The position numbers and the translations under genes were made by a program. The notes under the pieces are model-generated. The model made no database searches. It worked only from the letters and a program-made list of their open reading frames with translations, and had not been told where the DNA came from. Shown here piece by piece: positions 5,566 to 12,217 of a stretch of 20,665 nt of DNA (its first letter is position 1; each line of letters begins with the position of its first letter). The stretch is taken from positions 1 through 20,665 of the forward strand of contig CAYRDY010000033.1 in NCBI GenBank assembly GCA_964423195.1, read 5' to 3'. This DNA comes from CAKRHR01 sp964423195. GTDB taxonomy: Bacteria > Bacillota > Clostridia > Lachnospirales > Lachnospiraceae.

Positions 5566-8283
5566 TTAGCTCAGTGAAACGACGGTGTAACCGGCGTCGG
5601 TGACAGCTTTCTTGAGCACTTCATCAGGCACATCCTTGGAGAGGGTGATTTTCGCGTTTTTCTCCTCAAGGCTGACGACGGCGGAAACGCCGTCGATCGC
5701 GTTCAGCGCCTCAGAGACGTGGCTGCGGCAGTGCTGGCACATCATACCATCGATCATCATTACTTTTTCCATAAAACAACACTCACTTTCTTTATTGATA
5801 TTGCTGCCCTCCAGGGCAGCATTCACCTGGACATTTTCAGCGGCAGCTTCCGACAGATTGACGGCTGTGAATTCTTTCGCGGCCGCGGCGGTGGCCGGCG
5901 CGGTCAGTTTTGGCTTAAATAGTTTGAGCCTCAGGGCATTGGAGACGACGCAGACCGAGCTGCAGCTCATGGCCGCGGCGCCGATCATCGGATTCAGTTT
6001 GAGGCCGAAGGCCGTAAAGAATACGCCCGCCGCCAGCGGGATGCCGATGATATTGTAAATAAACGCCCAGAAGAGATTTTCTTTGATATTGAGGATGACC
6101 TTTTTGGAGAGCTGGATGGCGGTCACGGCGTCCAGGAGGTCATTTTTCATCAGGACAATATCCGCCGACTCGATGGCGACGTCTTTCCCAGCGCCGATCG
6201 CGATGCCGACATCCGCGGCGGCCAGCGCCGGCGCGTCATTGATGCCGTCCCCGACCATGGCTACGGTATGGTTCTTCTGCAGTTCGGTCACCGCCCTGGC
6301 CTTATCCTGAGGCAGCACTTCGGCGACGACATGGTCGATATTCATGGCCTTGGCCACGGCGTTGGCGGTGCGCTCGTTGTCGCCGGTGAGCATGGTCACC
6401 TCAATTCCCATGCGGTGGAATTCCTCGATTGCCTGTCGGCTGGTGGCTTTGGCCACATCCGCGGCGGCGATCATGCCGGCGATCCGGTGATCCGCGGCAA
6501 AGTAGAGCGGTGTTTTCCCCTCATTGGCAAGGGCTTCTGCCTTGGCCTTCAGTCCGGAGGCATCGATATGTTCGTTCTCCATCAGGCGCAGATTGCCGGC
6601 CAGGACAACGCGGCCGTCAATTTTGCCTCGGACGCCTTGCCCAGGCAGGACTTCAAAGTCCTGCGGCTCCGTCAGGGGCACTTGATGTTCTTTTGCGTAG
6701 GCCATGACGGCGCCGGCCAGCGGGTGCTCGGAATACTGCTCGATGGCGGCGGCCATGGCGGTCAGTTCTTTTGTCGTAAATCCCGGCGCGGCGATGATAT
6801 CTGTCACGCGCGGTTTGCCCTCGGTGATGGTGCCGGTCTTATCGAGGACGACGGCCGTCACTTTATGCGCGGTTTCAAGGGCGTCGCCGGATTTGATGAG
6901 GACGCCGAGACTCGCGCCTTTTCCTGTTCCCACCATGATCGCGACCGGTGTCGCCAGTCCGAGCGCACACGGGCAGGAGATGACGAGCACGGCGATGCCG
7001 ATGGACAGGGCAAAGGAAAATGTCTGTCCGACGACAAAATACCAGATGATAAAGGCCGCGAGGGCGATTACCATGACGACCGGCACGAAGATACCGCTGA
7101 TCTTGTCCGCCAGTTTGGCGATCGGCGCCTTGGTGGCGCTGGCCTCCTCCACAAGTTGAATGATCTGTGCGAGCGTGCTGTCGTCGCCGACCTTCTCAGC
7201 GCGTATTTTCAGGATACCGTTGCCGTTGATGGACGCGGAGAGGACGGAGGAGCCCTGCATTTTTTCCGCCGGAATGCTCTCGCCTGTCAGCGCGGATTCG
7301 TCGACGGAGGAATAGCCGTCCACGACCGTGCCGTCCACCGGAATACTCGCGCCCGGCCGGATCAGGAGAATGTCGCCGGGGCGGACATTTTCCGCGGGGA
7401 TCTCGGTCTCGGTGTCGCCGTCCAGGCGGATGGCGGTCTTTGGCGCCAGGGAGATCAGTTTCTCGATGGCCTCGGAGGTTTTGCCCTTGGAGCGGGTCTC
7501 AAAATATTTGCCCAGCGTGATCAGGGTCAGGATCATGGCGGCCGACTCAAAATACAGGTCATGCATATAAGAGTGGACGCGCATCATGTCGCCGTGCCCA
7601 AGGCCGTAGGCCAGCTGGTAAATGACAAAAATGCCATAGACAAAAGCGGCGGAGGAACCGGTGGCGATCAGGGTATCCATGTTCGGCGCCCGCCGCGCCA
7701 GTGACTTAAAGCCGCTGATATAAAATTTGCGGTTGACATACATGACAGGGAGCGTCAGCAGCATTTGCGTAAACGCGAATATCACGGAATTTTCCGGCCC
7801 CTCAAAGATGGCCGGTATCGGCAGGCCGATCATGTGTCCCATGGCGATATACATCAGGACGCTCGTGAAAATGATTGAGACGATCAGCCGGAAGCGCATA
7901 TTTTTCATGGCTTCCTCATTCAGCTGTTTGGAGGCGCTCACGCTCTGCCCCGCGGTGAAACTGACATGNNNNNNNNNNNNNNNNNNNNNNNNNNNNNNNN
8001 NNNNNNNNNNNNNNNNNNNNNNNNNNNNNNNNNNNNNNNNNNNNNNNNNNNNNNNNNNNNNNNNNNNNCGTCCCGGCGCCGGCGACGCGCCGTAGCCGGC
8101 ACTTTTGACGGCGCTGCAGATCTCTGACTCTGAGATCCGCGTCTCGTCATAATCGACGGCCATGCTGTTTGTGAGCAGATTGACGGTGACGGCGGTGACG
8201 CCGTCAAGTTTGGAAACCGTTTTTTCAACACGGGCAGAACAGGCGGAACAGCTCATGCCGGTAACCTGAAATTTCTGATGCAT
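5566..8283 (-). CDS. copA: Copper-exporting P1B-type ATPase CopA with C-terminal CopZ-like domain
   Basis: This membrane ATPase exports Cu(I). In order it has an N-terminal HMA domain (GMSCSACSARV), transmembrane helices, the actuator TGES, the ion-site CPC motif (SCPCALGLATP), the phosphorylation motif DKTGT, SEHPLAGA, TGDN, GDGINDAPAL, the later YN and MSCSS motifs of Cu(I) pumps, and a C-terminal HMA domain (GMMCQHC). The last domain begins MEKVMMIDGMMCQHC, like a free-standing CopZ chaperone, at an in-frame ATG (5772). The start at 8283 is chosen because GGAAGG precedes it; an in-frame ATG at 8301 has no such site. One hundred Ns (7969-8068) fall between the first HMA domain and the first helix, so the true length and the frame across the gap are not known. 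CsoR is cotranscribed downstream. Confidence 0.93.
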   Translation of the reverse strand: MHQKFQVTGMSCSACSARVEKTVSKLDGVTAVTVNLLTNSMAVDYDETRISESEICSAVKSAGYGASPAPGXXXXXXXXXXXXXXXXXXXXXXXXXXXXXXXXXXHVSFTAGQSVSASKQLNEEAMKNMRFRLIVSIIFTSVLMYIAMGHMIGLPIPAIFEGPENSVIFAFTQMLLTLPVMYVNRKFYISGFKSLARRAPNMDTLIATGSSAAFVYGIFVIYQLAYGLGHGDMMRVHSYMHDLYFESAAMILTLITLGKYFETRSKGKTSEAIEKLISLAPKTAIRLDGDTETEIPAENVRPGDILLIRPGASIPVDGTVVDGYSSVDESALTGESIPAEKMQGSSVLSASINGNGILKIRAEKVGDDSTLAQIIQLVEEASATKAPIAKLADKISGIFVPVVMVIALAAFIIWYFVVGQTFSFALSIGIAVLVISCPCALGLATPVAIMVGTGKGASLGVLIKSGDALETAHKVTAVVLDKTGTITEGKPRVTDIIAAPGFTTKELTAMAAAIEQYSEHPLAGAVMAYAKEHQVPLTEPQDFEVLPGQGVRGKIDGRVVLAGNLRLMENEHIDASGLKAKAEALANEGKTPLYFAADHRIAGMIAAADVAKATSRQAIEEFHRMGIEVTMLTGDNERTANAVAKAMNIDHVVAEVLPQDKARAVTELQKNHTVAMVGDGINDAPALAAADVGIAIGAGKDVAIESADIVLMKNDLLDAVTAIQLSKKVILNIKENLFWAFIYNIIGIPLAAGVFFTAFGLKLNPMIGAAAMSCSSVCVVSNALRLKLFKPKLTAPATAAAAKEFTAVNLSEAAAENVQVNAALEGSNINKESECCFMEKVMMIDGMMCQHCRSHVSEALNAIDGVSAVVSLEEKNAKITLSKDVPDEVLKKAVTDAGYTVVSLS
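7969..8068. other. Assembly gap of 100 Ns inside copA
   Basis: Exactly 100 Ns separate the N-terminal metal-binding domain of CopA from its first membrane segments. One hundred is a conventional placeholder, so the real distance is unknown. The flanks match the expected CopA domain order and stay in one frame across the placeholder, which could be chance because 100 is not a multiple of three. Confidence 0.97.
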
Positions 8284-8346
8284 TGAAACACAACCTTCCA
8301 TTTTAAAAAATTTTTCGGATTTATCATATCTTCGTGCCAGCCAAGC

Positions 8347-8376
8347 AGCGCAGCGCCGGCAAAACAGCGCTGCGCT
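8347..8376 (-). other. G+C-rich hairpin in the copA 5' leader
   Basis: AGCGCAGCGC and GCGCTGCGCT form a perfect 10-bp stem around a 10-nt loop. It lies between the copA transcription start (about 8430) and the copA start codon. No T-run follows on the transcribed strand, so it is not a simple terminator; it may stabilise or slow the leader. Confidence 0.6.
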
Positions 8377-8407
8377 GATAGTGGCTTCTGGTCACTTCCA
8401 GAACAGT

Positions 8408-8424
8408 ACACCCCCGTGGGGTGT
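8408..8424 (-). promoter_or_regulatory. CsoR operator of copA-csoR
   Basis: ACACCCC-CGT-GGGGTGT is a perfect 7-bp inverted repeat with a 3-bp spacer. It resembles the C-tract/G-tract palindromes known for CsoR (CCCC near the centre, GGGG on the other arm). It lies 13 bp downstream of the predicted -10 box, so bound CsoR would block the start of transcription. Confidence 0.75.
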
Positions 8425-8436
8425 CCGGATAACCTT

Positions 8437-8465
8437 ATCGTATACCGCCGACATCGTTTTGTCAA
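8437..8465 (-). promoter_or_regulatory. Promoter of copA-csoR
   Basis: On the minus strand a consensus -35 box TTGACA (8465-8460) and a -10 box TACGAT (8442-8437) are separated by exactly 17 bp. Transcription would start near 8430, giving a leader of about 145 nt to the copA start. The operator described for CsoR covers the first transcribed bases. Confidence 0.75.
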
Positions 8466-8571
8466 TAGGAAATTTTCATCGCAAACAAGTTTGCGCAGTC
8501 CATCGCCATTTGCCGGAACTTTTTCAGTAAACAGTCATATTGTTTTCTTATTTGTCATAAAATTAGAAAAG

Positions 8572-8590
8572 TTTGAATACTTTATTCAAA
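8572..8590. promoter_or_regulatory. Inverted repeat upstream of the esterase cassette promoter
   Basis: TTTGAATA-CTT-TATTCAAA is a perfect 8-bp inverted repeat with a 3-bp spacer. It lies about 25 bp upstream of the probable -35 box of the esterase operon, a place typical for an activator or a second operator. The regulator is not encoded nearby. Confidence 0.5.
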
Positions 8591-8614
8591 AATAAAAAAT
8601 TTTGCCAAATAGAC

Positions 8615-8643
8615 TGGAAACAGACGGGAAAATAGGGTATGAT
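8615..8643 (+). promoter_or_regulatory. Promoter of the esterase/ATP-grasp cassette
   Basis: TGGAAA (8615-8620) and TATGAT (8638-8643) are 17 bp apart, upstream of the first esterase gene, in the 432-bp intergenic region shared with the divergent copA promoter. The -10 box is strong and the -35 box modest. The remaining intergenic DNA holds no gene. Confidence 0.5.
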
Positions 8644-8655
8644 AATAGCATACCC
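8635..8655. promoter_or_regulatory. Operator-like inverted repeat overlapping the -10 box
   Basis: GGGTATG-ATAATAG-CATACCC is a perfect 7-bp inverted repeat whose left arm contains the TATGAT -10 hexamer of the esterase promoter. A protein bound here would exclude RNA polymerase, so this is a likely repressor site. Confidence 0.55.
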
Positions 8656-8715
8656 AAAGAGTGCTTCGGTATGGCTCAAACGGTACATGATGACAGATGT
8701 TAAAGGAGATTGGAT

Positions 8716-9486
8716 ATGATCATTAAGGAGAAGATCAGCATTGAGCCGCTGACCGGCCACAGAAAGCGGCGCTTGTATATCAGTCTGCCGGATGATATGG
8801 AAGATGACAGACGTTATCCTGTCCTGTATATGTTTGACGGACACAATGTATTTTACGATGAGGATGCCACTTACGGCAAGAGTTGGGGGATGAAGGAGTA
8901 TCTTGAGGCGTCGGACGCGCAGCTGATTGTGGTGGCTGTGGAGTGCAATCACAAGGGGAACGGCCGGCTGCACGAGTACTCGCCGTTTCCGGGGACATTT
9001 CACGGCGAGCACCTGAAGGGACTCGGACCGGTTTATATGGACTGGCTTGTGAATGTGTTGAAACCGCAGATCGATGAAAAGCTGCCGACACGGCCTGAGC
9101 GGGGATATACCTATATCGCCGGAAGTTCGATGGGCGGGCTGATGACATTGTATGCGCTGACGGCGTACAATCATGTCTTCTCCAGGGGCGCGGCACTGAG
9201 TCCGAGCCTGTGGCTGTATACGGGAAAGATCAAAAATATGATCCGAAACGCCGATATCGACGAGGACACCTGGCTATATATGGATTATGGCACGGAGGAG
9301 CTCGCGAACCATGAGGCGCCGAAGATGATCGAGGCTTTCAGCAAGGTTTATGCGGAGCTTTTGAAAAAGGGCGTGATGGCGTCCGCGCGCATCGTGCCTG
9401 GGGGGACGCACAGCGAGGCTTCGTGGGAGCGCGCCATACCGGCGTTTATGCACACCCTGCAGATGCACGGGTGGGATCTGTTTTAA
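8716..9486 (+). CDS. Esterase, D-like alpha/beta hydrolase (PF00756)
   Basis: The 256-residue protein is a putative cytoplasmic serine esterase of the esterase D/enterochelin-esterase superfamily; no signal peptide is visible. The nucleophile elbow GSSMGG gives Ser138, YMDYGTEE gives a likely acid Asp190, and PGGTHSEASW gives His232. FDGHNVFYDE near residues 40-50 is typical of the oxyanion-hole strand in this family. ATG 8716 is chosen over an in-frame TTG at 8710 because GGAG (8705-8708) is then 7 nt away. It is the first gene of a set in which a second, distinct hydrolase follows 21 bp later and an ATP-grasp ligase after that. The natural substrate cannot be read from the sequence. Confidence 0.87.
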   Translation: MIIKEKISIEPLTGHRKRRLYISLPDDMEDDRRYPVLYMFDGHNVFYDEDATYGKSWGMKEYLEASDAQLIVVAVECNHKGNGRLHEYSPFPGTFHGEHLKGLGPVYMDWLVNVLKPQIDEKLPTRPERGYTYIAGSSMGGLMTLYALTAYNHVFSRGAALSPSLWLYTGKIKNMIRNADIDEDTWLYMDYGTEELANHEAPKMIEAFSKVYAELLKKGVMASARIVPGGTHSEASWERAIPAFMHTLQMHGWDLF

Positions 9487-9507
9487 AATCGGAGAGTGAG
9501 GCAGTGG

Positions 9508-10263
9508 ATGGACATTCAGTATCACAACGAGTACAGCGAGTGCCTGGAGCGGAATATGGAGTTCAATGTTTACGGCTGGGGCGGCAAGCCCTGCATCTAT
9601 TTTCCGTGTCAGGACGGACACTTTTATGACTTTGAAAATTTTCAGATGCTTGATTACTGGGCAGATTATATAGAGGATGGCAAGGTTCAGGTATTTTCCA
9701 TCGATACCATCGATGTGGAGACGTGGTCGGCCAAAGGCCGCAATCCGCATGACCGCATTGCCCGCCACGAGCAGTGGTACCACTATGTGACGGACGAGCT
9801 GGTGCCGTGGATCTTTGAGATCAACAGTGCCGTGGATGGCTGGCGCGCGCCGGGAATCATGACTTTCGGCTGCAGTATGGGCGCGATGCACGCGGCAAAT
9901 TTCTTTTTCAGGCGTCCGGATCTGTTTGATTCGACGCTGGCGCTGAGCGGCTATTACAGTTCGAGGGACAGCTTCGGCGATTATATGGAGCCGCTGCTCT
10001 ATGACAATTCGCCGATCGATTACCTGCGCAATATGCCGGGGGATCACCCGTATATTCAGATGTACAATGAGCGAAAGATGGTCTTCTGTGTCGGGCAGGG
10101 CGCCTGGGAGGATGAACTCAAGGCGAGCACGCGGGAACTGGACACGGTGTGCGCGCAGAAGGGCATTCACGCGTGGTTTGATTACTGGGGCTTTGATGTG
10201 GATCATCACTGGTATTGGTGGTTTAAGCAGGTCAGGTATTTCCTGCCGTATCTGCTGGGGTAA
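9508..10263 (+). CDS. Second esterase-like alpha/beta hydrolase
   Basis: The 251-residue protein has the alpha/beta-hydrolase nucleophile elbow in TFGCSMGAMHAA (Ser123) and a terminal His candidate in DVDHHWYWWF (His233 or His234). It is rich in Trp and Tyr and has no signal peptide. It is related to the esterase D superfamily but clearly not a recent copy of the preceding gene. ATG 9508 is preferred to an in-frame GTG at 9496; GTGAGG precedes it at 9496-9501. It is separated by only 21 bp from each neighbour, so it is surely cotranscribed with the first esterase and the ATP-grasp gene. The substrate is unknown. Confidence 0.83.
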   Translation: MDIQYHNEYSECLERNMEFNVYGWGGKPCIYFPCQDGHFYDFENFQMLDYWADYIEDGKVQVFSIDTIDVETWSAKGRNPHDRIARHEQWYHYVTDELVPWIFEINSAVDGWRAPGIMTFGCSMGAMHAANFFFRRPDLFDSTLALSGYYSSRDSFGDYMEPLLYDNSPIDYLRNMPGDHPYIQMYNERKMVFCVGQGAWEDELKASTRELDTVCAQKGIHAWFDYWGFDVDHHWYWWFKQVRYFLPYLLG

Positions 10264-10284
10264 ATGGAAGGGAGGACTCAAGAG

Positions 10285-11475
10285 ATGAATTTTATTTTTA
10301 TTTCACCAAATTTTCCGACAAATTATTGGAAATTCTGCAGGGCGCTTAAAAATAACGGTGTCAATGTGCTTGGCATCGGCGACGCGCCGTATGACGGGCT
10401 GACATCGGAGTTAAAGGGATCACTCAATGAGTATTATAAGGTCGGAAGCCTTGAAAACTATGACGAGGTCTACAAGGCGGTGGCATTTTTCACCTTTAAA
10501 TACGGCCGCATCAATTGGATCGAGAGCAACAATGAATATTGGCTGGAGCGCGACGCGATGCTGCGCACCGATTTTAATGTCTGCACGGGTTTTAAAAATG
10601 AGGATATGGGGCGCATCAAGTATAAATCCGGCATGAAGCCGTACTATGAGCGGGCAGGAATCGCGGTGGCCAAGTATCATCTGGTGGACAATTATGACGA
10701 GACAAAGAAGTTTGTCGACGAGGTCGGCTATCCGGTCATCGTCAAGCCGGACAACGGTGTGGGCGCCAACGACACGTACAAGCTCAGGTGCGACGCGGAT
10801 CTGAAGAAATTCTTTGAGAATCTGCCGCCGGTGCAGTATATCATGGAAGAGTTTATCGACGGCGAGGTCAACTCCTACGACGCCATCATCGACAGCAAGG
10901 GGAATCCGCTGTTTGAGACGGGCAATGTCACCATGGTCTCGGTCATGGACATCGTCAACAATCAGGAGGAGAGCTATTATTATATCGTCAAGTCGCTGGC
11001 GGAGGATATCCGCGAGGCCGGACGCAAGACGGTCAAGAGTTTCGGCGTGAAGAGCCGTTTCGTGCATTTTGAGTTTTTCCGCCTGCTCTCCGACCATCCG
11101 CGCATCGGCAAGAAGGGGACGGTCATGGCGCTCGAGGTCAACATGCGCCCTTGCGGTGGATTCTCACCGGATATGATGAATTTCGCCAACAGCACGGACG
11201 TCTATAAGATCTGGGCGGACATGATTGTCTATGATGAGAGGCGTCTGGCGGATTACGATGAGAAGTTTTACTGTCCGTTCGCCGGCCGTCGCGACAGCCA
11301 CAATTATGTGCACAGCCACGCGGACGTGATGCAGAGATATGCCGATCATATCTGCATGGAGACGCGGATGCCGGACGCGCTGGCGCCGGCCATGGGCAAT
11401 CAGATTTATATTGCCAAATTTGCGACAGAGGAAGAAATGCTCGGTTTCTATAAATATGTCTCCGAGCTGGCATAG
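10285..11475 (+). CDS. ATP-grasp domain ligase of unknown substrate
   Basis: The 396-residue protein has the ATP-grasp order: an N-terminal preATP-grasp domain (FISPNFPTNYW, then LGIGDAPYDGL), the phosphate-binding Lys154 in YPVIVKPDNGVGA, adenine-site residues around YIMEEFIDGEV (Glu188/189), Glu263 and the Mg-binding ALEVNMRPCGG (Glu284, Asn286, Arg288). The family activates a carboxylate as acyl phosphate and joins it to an amine, thiol or other nucleophile. The closest everyday annotation is an ATP-grasp or carboxylate-amine ligase-like protein; the substrate is not apparent. The start at 10285 has GGGAGGA at 10269-10275; an in-frame ATG at 10264 lacks one. It follows two esterases at operon spacing, suggesting a bond-forming partner to two bond-breaking enzymes. 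Confidence 0.87.
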   Translation: MNFIFISPNFPTNYWKFCRALKNNGVNVLGIGDAPYDGLTSELKGSLNEYYKVGSLENYDEVYKAVAFFTFKYGRINWIESNNEYWLERDAMLRTDFNVCTGFKNEDMGRIKYKSGMKPYYERAGIAVAKYHLVDNYDETKKFVDEVGYPVIVKPDNGVGANDTYKLRCDADLKKFFENLPPVQYIMEEFIDGEVNSYDAIIDSKGNPLFETGNVTMVSVMDIVNNQEESYYYIVKSLAEDIREAGRKTVKSFGVKSRFVHFEFFRLLSDHPRIGKKGTVMALEVNMRPCGGFSPDMMNFANSTDVYKIWADMIVYDERRLADYDEKFYCPFAGRRDSHNYVHSHADVMQRYADHICMETRMPDALAPAMGNQIYIAKFATEEEMLGFYKYVSELA

Positions 11476-11520
11476 AGATTTTCCTGCGCCGTCGGCGCGG
11501 AATGAAATGGCGATGGTGAG

Positions 11521-12081
11521 ATGGATTCCAGAATGACGCTGAAAAAAGCGATCGGGCATTTGCGGACGATCACAAAACATAGGTTGCTCGTCATGGAGGG
11601 CTGTTTTAAAGTCGGTCTTTACCGGCAGGGGCTTCTTCACGACCTGTCGAAATACAGCTGGGAGGAGTTTCGAACCGGCGCCAAATATTATCAGGGCAAT
11701 CGCAGCCCGAACGGGGCGGAGCGGGAGGATATCGGTTATTCGCGGGCTTGGCTGCACCACAAGGGGCGCAACAAACACCATTACGAGTACTGGATGGATG
11801 TCGGCCCGGTGAAGGAGATGGGGATTGTCGGCGTGAAGATGCCGGCGAAATATGTGGCGGAGATGTTTATGGACCGCCTGGCGGCGAGCAAGATTTACGA
11901 GGGAAGCGCCTACACGAATGATTCGCCGATGAAGTATTATAAGCTGACGGCGGACTATGTGATCATCCATCCTGAGACCCGACGGATTCTGGTGAAACTT
12001 CTGAAAATGCTGCAGGCCAGAGGCGAGGACTATACTTTTGCCTATATCAAAAATGTGCTGCTGAAAAATAATGATTATTGA
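11521..12081 (+). CDS. DUF5662 family protein
   Basis: The 186-residue protein matches the DUF5662 family, common in gut Clostridia and without known function. Histidine-rich segments resembling a metal-binding helix set are visible: LLHDLSKYS (residues about 39-47), then WLHHKGRNKHHYEYW (about 79-93), and KYVAEMFMDRLAASK. The His-Asp pair followed by a His-His pair is reminiscent of HD-type metallohydrolases, but that is inference. It could start at 11521 or 11533; no ribosome binding site is convincingly spaced, with GGTGAG directly before 11521. It follows the ATP-grasp gene by 45 bp and ends before a hairpin, so it probably closes the operon. Confidence 0.75.
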   Translation: MDSRMTLKKAIGHLRTITKHRLLVMEGCFKVGLYRQGLLHDLSKYSWEEFRTGAKYYQGNRSPNGAEREDIGYSRAWLHHKGRNKHHYEYWMDVGPVKEMGIVGVKMPAKYVAEMFMDRLAASKIYEGSAYTNDSPMKYYKLTADYVIIHPETRRILVKLLKMLQARGEDYTFAYIKNVLLKNNDY

Positions 12082-12108
12082 AGCGGCAGCCCTAATTGGA
12101 ACTTTTTG

Positions 12109-12135
12109 AAGGCCGCATCTTTTTGCGGCCTTTAC
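12109..12135 (+). terminator. Probable terminator after the DUF5662 gene
   Basis: AAGGCCGCA and TGCGGCCTT form a 9-bp stem around TCTTTT, followed only by TTAC. The stem is strong but the T-tract is short. Its position 27 bp after the stop codon fits the end of the esterase/ATP-grasp operon. Confidence 0.6.
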
Positions 12136-12137
12136 AT

Positions 12138-12197
12138 ATGCATGTCTTGCCGGCGAACCGCGACATATAGATGCATTTCTTGCTGGCAAATCACAAC
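12138..12197 (+). repeat. Imperfect 27-bp direct repeat before the methyltransferase gene
   Basis: ATGCATGTCTTGCCGGC (from 12138) and ATGCATTTCTTGCTGGC (from 12171) start two 27-bp segments that agree at about three quarters of their positions, 33 bp apart. They fill most of the gap between the terminator and the ribosome binding site. Function unknown; it may be a decayed duplication. Confidence 0.45.
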
Positions 12198-12217
12198 AGG
12201 GAAGGAGGCGCGCGGGG

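Noticed and set aside
6268..7704. Long open frame (478 codons) on the + strand opposite copA
   Set aside because: It lies wholly inside copA in antisense. The copA strand carries all P-type ATPase motifs, while this frame gives a Gly/His/Asp-rich sequence without family signatures, as expected in G+C-rich antisense.
8251..8301. copA starting at ATG 8301
   Set aside because: Nothing like a ribosome binding site precedes it, while GGAAGG lies at the right distance from ATG 8283, and the family normally starts just before the first metal-binding motif.
9274..10281. 335-codon minus-strand frame opposite the two esterases
   Set aside because: It crosses two recognisable genes in antisense and has no recognisable domain or ribosome binding site.
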